This document shows, one piece after another, positions 37,269 through 50,328 of a stretch of DNA of 64,000 nucleotides. Each line of letters opens with the position of its first letter. Position 1 is the stretch's first letter. The translations under genes and the position numbers were made by a program. Origin of the DNA: Azadirachta indica (Eukaryota > Streptophyta > Magnoliopsida > Sapindales > Meliaceae); NCBI GenBank assembly GCA_022749755.1, contig CM040448.1:12584481-12648480 (forward strand), read 5' to 3'. A model generated the notes under the pieces. The model did no database searches, was not told where the DNA came from, and was given only the letters and a program-made list of their open reading frames with translations.

Positions 37269-40200
37269 ATGCAGTTGAGGCAGCAAATGCAACAACAGGG
37301 AATGCAACCATTAAATGCCATGAAACGTCCCTATGATAGTGGTGTATGTGCTCGTCGACTGATGCAATACTTATATCATCAGAGACAGCGGCCTCCTGTA
37401 AGTTCATGAGTTTGTAGATTGCACATAGTAAAACATTCTTCTTTAATCTTTTCTTTTCATCCTCCTCTTGTGAATTCCAAATGTATTACTACTGTTACTA
37501 ACTTTTCACTTTTTAAATAAATTTATCATCCTTGCTTAAAAATGCATGTGGCCCCTGGCATGATAATGGATTTAGCTTTCATTTTAGTAATTTTTTTAGC
37601 TTATAGGTTTTGTATTATTGTGTTACACCTTGACAGGATAATTCTATTGCCTACTGGAGGAAATTTGTGGCAGAGTACTATTCCCCTCGTGCAAAGAAAA
37701 GGTGGTGCCTGTCATTATATGATAATGTGGGACATCATGCACTTGGTGTTTTCCCCCAAGCAGCTATGGTTAGTTCTTAAGCTGTCTACTAATTCTAAAT
37801 TTTAAGATGTTGACTATATATTTTTAAAGCTAATATATTAAATGTTTAGTAATAATGATTTCACATATCTAAATGTGTCTTATAATCTATTAAAATTGAT
37901 TTCCCATCAAATCTATGACGAGCTCTTATGCCAGCTTCTTATTGGAATGACATATTGATTGAACTCAGTAATTTCACATGTTATCTAACTGTCAATTATC
38001 TATTCCTTCTAATACTTGGGGCATTCTTAAATGTTGTTTCCAGGATGCATGGCAGTGTGACATTTGCGGCTCAAAATCTGGAAGGGGATTTGGTAAGGAA
38101 TCTAGAGGTTTTATAGGCTCAACTTGGAATGTTTCAATATTATAGTGTGATTCAGGGGCTGCTTTTGTATGAAAACCAAATTGAAAATTTGTTAAGCTTT
38201 CTAGGCGAAAAGTTGCAAACTTTAAAGGGGAAAAGAGATTCTTTATTCCATATAGGCCAGAGAATGTCTTGGTCTGAGTTATATTACAGTTTAATCTGAT
38301 GATCTGGTCACTATTTGAATTCAAGAGGAAATGCTAATGATCTTCTGATCTAGGAATTTCATGACACAGCCGTTGTTTGATGCCAATACAAACCTGATAA
38401 ATTGTAGTAATGATTTGGGTCATTGTTATTAGGTCCTTATTCTGTAAGCCTCAAGTGGGTGTCCTATATTGTATTCCTTTTGCCTATATTCTCTCATTTT
38501 TTTTGCCGTCAAGGATTTTATTTCATTTTTATTTTTTAATTTCTTAGATATTTGGGAGTCCTTTGATTTATTGTTATATATTTTGGATGATCCATGTCCC
38601 GGCCCTTCTTTGTATTTATTATTCCATCCATTTCTGTAAAATTTTAACAGATGCATAATGTTGATAGAATGATTAAGTTTCTCATAAGTCACAATCAGTA
38701 GCTGGGCTTTGATTTATCTTCATCTCTAATACCAAAGTTCATACTAGTTATGCAACTTAGCAGGTTATCTTTGTTGATTTGGATGAGACCTAACTATTTT
38801 TTATATGGGTTTTCTAGAGTTTGATTCTTAATATTTTATCATTTGTTGGCTTGGATGTGGTGTCATTCCTGTGTTGTTTGTTTGCAGAGGCAACTTTTGA
38901 AGTTCTCCCAAGGCTCAATGAAATCAAATTTGGCAGTGGGGTCATTGATGAGCTCATGTTTTTGGACTTGCCACGTGAATGTAGGTTTCCTTCTGGAATA
39001 ATGATGTTGGAGTATGGAAAAGCAGTTCAAGAAAGTGTATATGAGCAGCTCCGTGTTGTTCGTGAGGGTCAACTTCGTATCATATTCACTCATGACTTAA
39101 AGGTTAGTAAAAGAATATTTTATCATGTGTAAGACTTATCAACAAAAATCTATGACTGACTTGCTGACACTATTATACTTTCGGTAGATATTATCTTGGG
39201 AATTTTGTGCCCGACGGCACGAAGAACTGCTGCCTCGTAGGCTGGTTGCTCCACAGGTATATATTTTTCATACCAGGTTATCTGTTTCTTTGACTTGATT
39301 TTAAGTTTGTTTAGAGGAGCCTATGCATTAATCAGTTAACATCTTGATAATGTTCCTAATACATTAAGTGGCACCTTTGGATGTGATAACTTTTGCCTTT
39401 CGATATCTAAAGAGTTGGTGTCTTCATTTGAGATTAGGGTATAAATCCATTTTCGAGTTTCCTGTAATTTAGTCCCACCAATTTGAGGTTGTATCCTGAA
39501 CATTTGGATTTTTCTGTTACTTATTGGACTAATGCTGTATTTTCTTTCCATTCACTGTTTATAAATTGTTCTTTTAAACTATGAATGTGATCCACTGGAG
39601 ATGTTTACTTTGCCTATGATTTCTGTAGTCCTTCTGGAAGTTAATACATTTCATTTCTTAGTATTAAGGTTAATAAGTGCCTGTTTGGTTCAAGTTTTTC
39701 ATTGGTCAAAAGGGTTTTTTTAGTTTTAAAAGACTTTTCCTAATTTTTTTTTTTTTGATTTCATTTGGTTGACATTGGGGAAGATCTTTTGGGAATTAAA
39801 AAAATAATTCTTCTTCTATTGGAAGAATCCGAAATTTTGGACTTCTAGTTATAGACGTTTTTTGAATTTTTTTAAAAGGTTAAATTGTTTGAAATATTCA
39901 TTTTATTTTAAAAAACATACGTTATTTTCCAATAATATAGTCTTCAAAAAATTGTCTATTAAAATAATTACACAATTTTTCTCAAAAGTTATTTGTGAGA
40001 ATCAAACAATTAATAAAATTCTGTTAAAAACTTCACTTGTAAAAGTTCTACTTATAAAATATCTATTCTAAGAAGCTCTACTCGAAAAGTTAGACCAAAT
40101 AGACACTAGCTACTCATTATGTATCTGTTGCAGGTCAACCAGTTGCTTCAGGTTGCACAGAAATGCCAGAGCACAATTTCTGAAAGTGGATCTGATGGAG

Positions 40201-42495
40201 TTTCTCAGCAAGATTTGCAAACAAACAGCAATATGTGAGTTAACTAACACATAAAATATTTTCCCCTGTTCTAAATTAAAAAATAATTGTCTTCAGCCAT
40301 TGATATCTGTTATTCTGGTTTGGTGATTGAAAAACAAAAGGAATAGGATAATCGGTTAAATTAGCAAGTTGCAGACACCTGCCTTTGCCACTTTCGTCAG
40401 CATGCCATGAACTTGACTAAATATGTGGAAGAATGTGACAATCTCCTGCCTTATCACAATGTGATGAGTGGCATGATCTCTTGTCAGCAGTAGGATCGTA
40501 ATTTACTTGGCTTGGTTTTGTCTGCCTAAAGTGAGGGCCTCACACCATAAAGAAATTTAGGGCCATTACAAATGTTTAACATTTTGAGTGACCTTGCGGT
40601 TGCTACTTAATTCTGCATGTTAATGCTGTTAATTCAGGTCTGGACAATTTATTGAAATTTAAACGAAAGGCTACATGCAGTGGTCTTGGATTTATAAGAA
40701 CTAGCTAGATACAAACACTTAATGCAGTATAATTACTCTTACACATGTTTTTTGATTTAGGGTCTTGACAGCAGGGCGTCAACTTGCAAAAAGCTTAGAG
40801 CTTCAGTCACTGAATGAATTGGGCTTCTCCAAAAGATATGTGAGGTGCCTGCAGGTATTACTTTAGTAGTCTGCCTCATTTTGGAATAATTTTACTTTTA
40901 GAGTGTGCTCTTGTGTGTATAATATCTTCGTGTGAAAAATCTGATCAGTTGCTTTATGGTTTCTCACATCAATTGCTACAGATCTCTGAGGTTGTCAGCA
41001 GCATGAAAGATCTGATTGATTTTTGCCGGGAGAACAAAATTGGGCCGATTGGTAATTTTTTGTCAAATTTTATTGTGATATTTCTGAAATTCGACCTGTG
41101 GATAGTTATCTTTGTGTAAAGTTTTCTGGGTTCAACCATACTTTAACAGTCTTATTGGCAGTCCATTTAGTTGGTTTTTGTGTCAGCTTATTATTAAAAA
41201 AAGGGGAAAAAATGTATCTATTATCTATGTTTTAATCCACTCAGTCTGTTAAATTTTGCAAGAGTAAAGTTGGTGTGCTTTCCTGTGCGTCTGCTTGTAA
41301 TTCACAATAATATAGCAGCCTCCATTGGTTTTAAGCCTCTTCCTGCTGCTTCTGTAACTTTTCCCCTTCTTATCCTCTGCCTGTCAAGAAGTTTGTCTAT
41401 ATTTTTGAACTGTCTGCATAATTTTGCTAGTTCAGCGGTCCGTATGCTATGTTACTGGAGGAAAAGAATTATTTAGTTGTTTGAAACCACACGTTCACTT
41501 GCATCTCATATCTTCTGTTCATTGCAGAGGGCTTGAAAAGTTATCCTCGACATGCGCCTACAGCTAAGCTCCAGATGCAGAAGATGCAGGAAATGGAACA
41601 GATTGCCAGTGTCCAGGGTCTGCCTACTGATAGGAACACCTTCAATAAACTGATGGCACTGCATCCTGGAATAAACAACAACATGAGCAATAACCATCAC
41701 ATGGTTGGTAGAGGGGCGTTGAGTGGTTCAGCACAGGCTGCTTTGGCGCTAACTAACTATCAGAATCTGCTTATGAGGCAGAATTCAATAAATTCAAACC
41801 CTAACTCGCTTCAACAGGATGCCTCATCTTCATTTAATAATTCTAATCAGAGTCCATCTTCAAGCTTCCAAGGGCCTGCTGGTTTCATGCCTGGATCTAT
41901 GCAGAACTTGCCTGTTAGTGGTTTCTCTAGTCCACATTTACAGCCACAACAAACTCAGCAACTGCAACAACGCTCTCTGAGCGGAAGTAACTTGCTTCAA
42001 CAGAGTCATCCACAGTCTTCTCAGGGTAACCAGGCCTTACAGCAGCAGATGATCCAGCAACTGTTGCAGGAGATGTCTAATAACAATGGGGCTGGAGTGC
42101 AACAACAGTCCCTTTCTGGGCAGGCAAATGGAATTATGGGAAGAAATGGATTAGGTTTTGGAGCAAATTCTCCAGCAGCAGCTCCAGCTCCAGCTCCAAC
42201 TCCATCCCCGGGTCCGGCTCCAGCTCCTACAACCATCAATGTGTCAGGAGGCGGTGTTGCAGGTCCTACAACGAGCCGGAGCAACAGTTTCAAAGCTGCT
42301 GCTGCTCCTTCAAATAGCGAGTCATCCGCTGCTGGGGGTGGTGGCAACAATGGATTTAATCAGAGAGCACAGGAATTGCCGCAGAATCTCCATTTGCAGG
42401 ATGATATAGTTCAAGATATAGCCCATGATTTCACAGAAAATGGGTTTTTTAACAGTGACCTTGACGATACTATGGGGTATGACTGGAAGGCATGA
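36459..42495 (+). CDS. SLK2: SEUSS-like transcriptional co-regulator, SLK2 type
   Basis: Nuclear adaptor of the LEUNIG/SEUSS corepressor; the Ldb1-like LIM-binding domain mediates dimerisation and partner binding in flower, embryo and meristem development. Nine coding exons: 36459-37397, 37637-37768, 38044-38092, 38888-39102, 39188-39256, 40134-40234, 40761-40854, 40982-41051, 41528-42495; 878 residues. N-terminal Ser/Gly region with SSGIFFQGDGQSQ; HLQRSASIN and SYMRLPASPMSFSSN as in SLK2; Gln-rich blocks about residues 205-285; Ldb domain from about 293 (VCARRLMQYLYHQRQRP) to about 540; Gln-, Ala/Pro- (about 780-800) and Gly-rich C-terminus ending DDTMGYDWKA. The true start is the ATG at 36459; the frame is open upstream only through a GTG. 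Arabidopsis SLK2 is somewhat shorter (about 816). Intron 5 carries a MITE-like insertion. Confidence 0.95.
39677..40106. mobile_element. MITE-like insertion in SLK2 intron 5
   Basis: A 430-bp AT-rich block has inverted ends GTGCCTGTTTGGT and, read from the other side, GTGTCTATTTGGT (11 of 13 match). It is flanked by TAA on the left and TAG on the right, which could be a decayed 3-bp TWA target duplication of PIF/Harbinger type; hAT is the alternative. There is no coding capacity. It lies between the exons ending at 39256 and starting at 40134. Confidence 0.6.
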
Positions 42496-44220
42496 ATGAC
42501 TAACAGTTCTCGGCTCATTTAATTGGCTTCCGCACACTGAGTGTTGGGGGCAATTATCGCTCTGTAGTTTGTACAGAATATTTGGAAAATAGCTTCTTTT
42601 TTGGCTTTCTCTGATTGTCGAATTTGTTGAGAAATATGCACTTCTTGTACTTTCAGTAGGTATTTAGTGTTTCTCTCTTCTTTTTCATTTTATTCTTTTT
42701 CCTTCTCTTCTTCTTGGATTTCCTGTCTCCAAATATTGGCAAGTGTAATCTATTGGACAAAACAGGTAAGAACAGCTTCATTTTCATATTAGTATGATTA
42801 TTTACATGTTAATATGATCTTGATTCTCCCTGACCTTCACTGCCATTGCTAGCTAGATAGTTGCGGTAATTATATTTTATTTTTCAAAACAATTTGATGT
42901 GGCTCTGCACTTTGACTGGCTACAGGAGATGATTATGCAATTTACTGACGATATAGGTGAAAAACGTGAATTTAACTTGATGCTTTTTTCCGTGAGGCTT
43001 TGGCGGTCATTCTTCTGGGAAAATTTAATAGATATTCACGTTTGCATTGTTCAGCACAACTGGTAGCCAGTCAAAGATTAAGAATGTAAAAGAGTTTTAC
43101 TCTTTATGTACGTTGTTTTCAGGCTTTTCAATTGGGAGGTCATCGGTTGAAGATGCCTTTCAGGTGAAGAAAATGTTCTAGCGAGTTATTTGTCAATATA
43201 TGTATATATATAAAAGAGATGATCCAATATTTCTGGTTTTGGTGAAATATTTATTATCTTAGAGCAAGCAGAAGGGAAGGAAAGGAAATACGGAAACGTT
43301 CAACACTGAAAGTGAATTGTGCTTAGAATTTAAGCTCGCTCTTGTTTCTCCCAACGAAGACAACATAAGAGTAAGAATAACTTGCCTTGATATGAGAGAC
43401 AGTTGGGTTTTCCTCATTGTATTTGACGAGGATATGGAGACCAGTAGTTGTTGGTTGTGTCGGTGAAGTGATGATGACCTGTGAGAAGGAAAATTGTAAA
43501 TAAACGGAGTGGTTTGAATTGGTGTGCCAACCGATATATTCCTATCTTCTAGTCTATTAACCAAGGAAAACTAATAAATTGTAGTTACTGCCAATGCCAG
43601 TACCAGGGTCCCTTCTCATCCTTCAGACTGGATAAGAATGCCATTGCCTTAGTTGGCAAGTGGGATTTTTCATTCTTATGCTCGTTGTTACTAGTATAAA
43701 ATTGTGATTGATTAGCAGATCGTGATCATTCATCACTGACCAACTAAGATTTTGTGGTCGTCGACAGCAGACACAATCTGACCCACCATGCCCACACATT
43801 TCCCACAATCTAATCTCCATTATCGTCAAGCTATCATTGCTCTTTCAATTTTTTCTCCCATCATAATTTCAACAGCGACACACCTGTTTTTTGTGGCTAA
43901 TTAATAAATTTATAAGATCTAAACCAAAGAATCGATAATCATCTCAAATCTTATTGTACAAAACATCAAAATATTGGGTTCCCTATATATGATATACCTG
44001 TGGAACTGAACTCAATACCCAAAAAAAAAAAAAAAGGAATTATACAAAATTAATGAAGCATGCCAAGCAAGCAAATGTACATAATTTTTTTTTCTTCAAC
44101 TGCAAATTTCTGTGGACCACAATAAAAAAAAACTAACCCACATCATCTTTTGAATTGCAGACTCTCTTAACACAGGCATCTCAATTCTCAAACTATATTT
44201 ATACCTACGTACAAGATCAC
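42496..44220. other. Convergent spacer between the SLK2-type gene and the PP2-A gene
   Basis: About 1.7 kb with the 3'UTRs of both genes. The TTTTC-rich stretch around 42660-42720 is probably SLK2 3'UTR. ORFs at 43259-43564 and 43623-43829 on the minus strand have no recognisable domain. Nothing else is seen. Confidence 0.55.
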
Positions 44221-46598
44221 TCAATAAACTTGCTTTAGTCCCTCCCTAAATTCACTAGGATATATCAACACAGAATCTACACAGAGACCACCTTTTGTAT
44301 GCGTACAATCGATCTGCATCATCGAGAACTTAACCTTGGTGGGGGTGTGAGGATTCTCGACTACAAAATCTCCAACATGATAGAGAACCCAGTTTCCAGC
44401 TCCATACAAACAGCATTCGGATAAGGCTTTCTGCCCATTTGATGTTGAAAGCTGGAACCTGACAGGTTTAATGTCCCAGCCATGAACTTGTTCCAGGTTG
44501 CAGACACGTCTGCCAAATCTTTTCGAGGCTTTGCCTAGCTGGAGTCTGAAGAATAAGCCGTAGGTCCCTGGTGGAAACTCAAATTCTATTTCTCCAATCG
44601 CTTCGAACCACCATATTTGTTGAAGATATGCCACCATTTGGAATCTGCATGGAAAAAATGTTTATTTTACATTTGTTTGTAAACCAATAAACATGTCTTT
44701 CCAGATCCATTTTTAAGGAAAAACATGTCAGTTTTTCAACTCTTTCGGGTTGTCATGCAATAAAAGAGTTGAAACATTTTCATGAGCCACATCTACATTT
44801 TTCTTAACAAAATACGGATGTGAGAGACAGAAAAAGACCTTATAACCATATGTATTGAATTATCCGAAACCGTAGGAAGAAGCAAAGCGTATAAGTCATT
44901 TTCATTTTACATATATCAATATATCTATTGAAGTGGTGCGTTTGGGGGAAAAGAAAAGAAAAGAAAAGATGATTCTCATTCTAGGTGATTATGATGTGCA
45001 GCCACATTAGACAAAGCATCGAGCTCCACCAAGAAAAAATGGCATTAAATTAAGTAGTTTATTGACAAGGCAAGTTATCGAATAAATAAATGGAATAAAA
45101 TCATCTAAGCAATCCAGCCCATTGACTAGTTTTCCATCCTCATTAATAGCAAGTTGCAAATTCTTGACAAATTTTTTCTTTATTTTATGGAAAATTTAAT
45201 TAATTTAAATAGCCAATAAAAATACTGTCTTTAGGCGACTTTTGCATAAGCTAGAAAAGCAGACAACCAACTGAATGATGATAAGATTCTAATCTTAGTT
45301 ACTGAAAATGATAATTCAATTAAAGCTTAATAAAAAAAAAGTATCAATGTGCCTTTGCTTTCGGTTACTTTAGCAAAAAGAAATTTCTGGCGTGTTATTC
45401 ATTGATCATTAGAAAAATATTTTGAAATGTTAAAAGAAAAAAAAGAAATATTTTTGCCAAAAATATCATCTATTTATGGCTAAGTCTACGCCTCTACCTC
45501 CTTCAAGCGATTTCTTATCTTCAATAAATTTTAATTCTTCATCCATATATTATTTGGAAACCTTGATCATCAATATTGCTGGTTTATTGATCTATTCAAC
45601 AATTTTTAATAAAATAAAGATTGACTGGTTATAATTTTGAATGACAATGAGAGATCAATAGTACTTGATGGAACAAATTAGATGATGGCCTACCCATATG
45701 TATACTTAATTCGCAATAATTCATATACAAAGGGGGAAATCGATTATTGGAAAGCAAAGAAGACAACCCCAAACAGCCCCACACTCTGAAAATCTTGAAG
45801 ACCATAATTCCCAATATAAAAATATCTCTTCTTGCCTCCAATCAGCATAGAGGGAGTCTTCTCCATTTGAAAAATAAAAGAAAATTAAATAATTGAAATG
45901 AACATATTTATTTAAATAATTTGTTACCTGGATTCTTCAGTTGGAATTTGTTTCCAATATCTGCGATCATCTATCCCTGTTATTTTCATTGCCTTTGCCG
46001 AAATGGACACGCAGACCTGACCACTTCTCTTATCCAACCAAGTCTCCTGGAATGTTAACATTAAAAATTAGAAAATTAACAGCGACATTGTTAAAACATT
46101 TTATAATATAAAAAGATATGATTTATTAATCGGGCAAGAAAGGATCCTGGAATTGCAGAAAACATTTCAGTCAACAACTAGTAAATCTCATCGACGATCA
46201 TCGGAAGTGCTATATATAGATATGTATACTTAGATGCTCGGTTATTAACAGTGATTAATATTCTACAGAGAAGAGGAGATGAGTACCTTGGTGCCATCAT
46301 CAAAGCGATTTGGTTGAGAAAGTCTCGTATAAATTTCCTTCTTACTTAACTTGCCTGGATTCTCATCAAGGACTTTCCTGACGAGGTATCTGTAGTTTGA
46401 TGGTAGCTTTGTTTCCCACACAAAATCAGCAGAAGAGGCGCCGCGAAAAGTCCTGCTCAACAGGGCCAATTTACAAATCTCCGGCGGATCAAGGTGCATA
46501 AGAATAGTAGATATACAGCTTTCAGGTATATCGCCCAAACTGGGCGATGAACTTGACGGACTGTCTGCTGCTGCAAAACCAGAAATTCCAACCCCCAT
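44221..46598 (-). CDS. PP2-A14: F-box protein PP2-A13/A14-like
   Basis: Putative SCF ubiquitin-ligase adaptor with a phloem-protein-2 lectin-like domain. Three exons: 46287-46598, 45928-46046, 44221-44644; 855 nt, 284 residues, close to the usual 290. F-box about residues 20-65 ([17 protein letters not shown], then [22 protein letters not shown]). PP2 domain from about 105: [34 protein letters not shown], then [36 protein letters not shown] and a C-terminal [13 protein letters not shown]. Splice sites are GT-AG and frame is kept; an Arg codon is split at the second junction. In Arabidopsis PP2-A14 sits beside CCB2, which supports A14 rather than A13. The sugar ligand and substrates are unknown. 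Confidence 0.93.
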
Positions 46599-46605
46599 AA
46601 AAAGG

Positions 46606-46636
<31 letters not shown>

Positions 46637-47187
46637 GTATATATCTGAAAACCCTTTATAATAAGAAAACTAAACGATCTATAGATATAGAAGAAGGAGA
46701 TAAATGAGATTGGAAATGGGAGGAGAGATTGAAGAAGGTATCAACATTCTCTTCATATGCAAGCTAGGATGTAGAACAAATGAGCTTTTGGGATTTTAAT
46801 AAAGTGAGGAGAGAAGGAAGGTTTAAGAAAAAAGATAAAGTGAAATTCTAATTTTGGGAGAGTCCCCACTAAATTAATTTAATAAAATAAAACAAAGAAG
46901 TTGTAAAAGGGACGTGTATATGAGTGTGCATGGATTGGAATAACATCTATTTATTTATTTAATTTTTTTTTTGTGGGAATAACTAATAATGTTACGTTAT
47001 TCACACACGGTTTGGTAGCGTGTGGGAACTTGGAAGAGTGGTCAAGTCAAATATACCTGTATTATTAGCTAAACACTTAAATCACTTTGATTTTATTTTT
47101 GAATGCATTCAAATACAATCTCAATGCATATTATTATCATTACATAACTATTTCTAGTTTGAGTTTATTCCAAATTGTATTCAACAT

Positions 47188-47239
<52 letters not shown>

Positions 47240-49890
47240 GGTACATAGATTCTCATAGTCATTTTACAGTATTTTTAATTAAAAGAATGTTTGAAAAAAA
47301 TATTATAATTCTTAATTTATAATTATTTGAAATAAAATTTTCTAGTTATTAAATATAATTAAATGAGTGGATATTATACATTAATTATCAAATAAAAGAT
47401 AGAATTTATCACATAATAACTTTATATGTCCTAAATTTTATCTCAAATTTTTATCTAAAATGATATATTATATGATGTGTCATTCACTAAATAGATGTGC
47501 CACATCATTTGCATAAAAAATTTGGGATATAATTTGAGATAAATAATATTGATTTTAAATATTTAAAGCCTTATTAAAATTAAATAACAATAAAATATTA
47601 TAAAAAAAACTTTTATTTTTTTAATTTATTCCTAAGATGAGTAGTTGTAGCGGGTTAAAAATTATTTGAATTTGATATATTAATTTGGATATATGAAGAA
47701 AATAAAAGAAAAAATTTGAAATGTCAATTTGAAAATGGGATTAACTTTATTATTGTTTCTCTGTTGGTTGAGAATGCTGTGGTTGGACAATCTTAATTAC
47801 TAATTAGATACAATTAACTTAATAACGAGATTAATTTAACTGCGAATATTTACTAATTATTGCAGCCTGTATGATATAACCTTATTCACGAAAGCCAGCA
47901 GTGCAGGTGCACCAAACTTTGTAAAATACTCTGCACATTGTTGACATGTATCATTTTTTTTTTAATTATTTTTGTGTAATTAAAGTACTCTCATGTGACT
48001 ATATCAAACATGAGATCCACGATTCAATTATTTATTTCCCTAAATATACAACTGTATACCATGTTTTCCTAAATTAAAGTTCTTCAAATTTCAACTCAAC
48101 CTGTTGATATTGATGCATTGGATATATGCAATCATAATTTTCTTTTTTTTTTTTTAAATTAATATGATAATGGAAGTATATATCAAACCTGGTAATTGAA
48201 TTTTGATTAACATATTATTCATCACTAAAATCAAAACCAAATCCATTATTAAGAAATTATAGCTGATCTTATCTAGTGTCCTAATTAAACTTCAATTTGA
48301 AAATCTAATATATATTGAGTTTGTAAATGCATAATTATGATGTAGATAGAGTTTTAATAAAATTTAGGTTGCAAATTATGACAACCTAATCACACACGGG
48401 AATTCTCTTTCCAATTTTAGTCGTCTTTAATTAAATTTTCTATATTTTCAATTGATTGAATTAGGAAATTAATAGTTAATAGATGAGCCGTCCTAGATCC
48501 TAGGCTTTAGGTTTCAACAAATCTTTATTATAAAAATTTTTGCCCAATCAAAAGAGGCAATGTGGTCCAAATCACCCGAATAGTTTTAATTTATTTTCAA
48601 GCGCATTATATCATCCCATTACAAAATGTTAATTAGCACATTTTAAATGGGCTTGTTTCAAGGGAATTAAAGCATCCAAAATTTCTCTTGTTTTATCTTA
48701 TATAATTATTGGATTACTACTAATTCAATTAGTGTAACCCCTCCGGCTTAAATTCTCTAGGATAGGAAAAATAAAATAAAATTTTATTTGAGAGTGTATT
48801 TATAAAAAGATATAAAAATATATATTTTAGAATTTTCTTAAACCAAATCCGTTTTATATTTTTCATATTAATAATAATGCATTTTTCTTATTATTATTAT
48901 TATTATTATTAAGTGCTTAATCATATGTACGTAGAACAAATCTGCAAGCCCAGGAGTTGGAGAAGACGTGGGGCTGACTCAGCTCAAGTACCAGAACCAC
49001 ATATGTATCAATTAATGCATGTGTTCATACACGTTCCTAACAATGTTAATTACTCTCTGTATCTTCGCCCTTGCCTGCAATTAATATTTATAATATAATA
49101 TATATATATATATATGTATATGTGACGACCAAGACAACAGGACAAATGAGTCTTTGTTATTTCTAGTGATTAACTATATATATGAGTTTATATTATTAGG
49201 TACAATTACAGTAAATTGAACTTATACAGAAAGTTCTTTTCACTGAATAATAAACAAGAATTAATTAATTAATTCTAGACTCTAGAATGTTATTAACTTA
49301 ATTTGTAACATCTGTTTCCTTGAATTATAACTACAACTTGGGATGTTTTACTATACATGCATGTATATATAATTTCCGATTGACGTGGGACTGGAAGCTA
49401 GCTTGGAATCGATTATTCCGAGTAATTTCTAGGCTTTTGGCTGAAGCTTAGAATATGATTCGATTCTTGGATTTCTACCAGCGGCACTATATATCTTCAT
49501 TAATGGATTATTCTTTCTAAAAAGTCAGAATAATATTAAATATCTTTTGAAAGGATAGATTATTTCATTCTAATTACCCCTTGATTCGTTGTTTTCGATT
49601 TAAAGCAGCCGATTATAGCTGGCGTTTGGCACATTGGTCTAGACGTATCTTGTTGTTAGTAAAAAAATATCAGCACGTTGCAGCCTAAATCTTCCTAAGA
49701 CAAGTTATGTGTAGCACATAGTTTTGCAAACAAGTTTATTATTTTCATTAAGCGTACTGTAGTCACATGCAGTTGTTATCGATTGAATATGTATATAGTT
49801 GAAAAATGCATGAATGATTAGGTTTAGACATTACACGTTGCTCATGTAATTAATAAGGACATGCGGAGATGATGCCAAGTCAATGAGTGT

Positions 49891-49921
<31 letters not shown>

Positions 49922-50328
49922 CTGAGAGAAATGGCAATGGCCTATCATTTCTTTCCAAAATCCAAAACATATATAGCTACGTCATTAATTGATTCAATTC
50001 TGGCTGCATGCGGAATTGATGTCATTATCGAATTTACTGGTTTGCTTCATTCAAATATTTGATTTATTTTGTTGAGAAGTTCACTGAATTTGGAGCCAGG
50101 TTAAATGTATAATATAAATGTCTTCTTGATTGGTTTTGAATGATTATATATAATAAGTACTTGAATCCACACAATTAGGAGCCTCAGCTTGGAAAGGAAA
50201 TAATTAATTAATCGGTGAAATAAATTTGATAAATGTCAATAAATATATAATTAAGATGACAAATTAAATGTCTTCCCTACGAACATAAATTTGATTAAAT
50301 TAAACAGAAGCTCCTCCATAAGTCAAGA
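46599..50328. other. Intergenic DNA between the PP2-A gene and the RING gene
   Basis: About 3.7 kb; the right flank of the PP2-A gene is its promoter. The remainder is AT-rich with a (TA)n(GA)n compound microsatellite, an (ATT)n run near 48890-48911, further TA runs and an (ATT)n run near 49900-49920. No gene is seen; the ORF at 48913-49098 is unsupported. Confidence 0.55.
47189..47240. repeat. (TA)n(GA)n compound microsatellite
   Basis: About eight TA units run directly into about seventeen GA units with one CG interruption. Confidence 0.9.

Noticed and set aside
36557..37407. Antisense ORFs over SLK2 exon 1, including an Ala-rich 115-residue one
   Set aside because: They arise from CAG/CAA repeats of the Gln-rich coding exon.
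42021..42350. Pro/Ala-rich antisense ORF over the last SLK2 exon
   Set aside because: Shadow of the Ala/Pro- and Gly-rich coding sequence.
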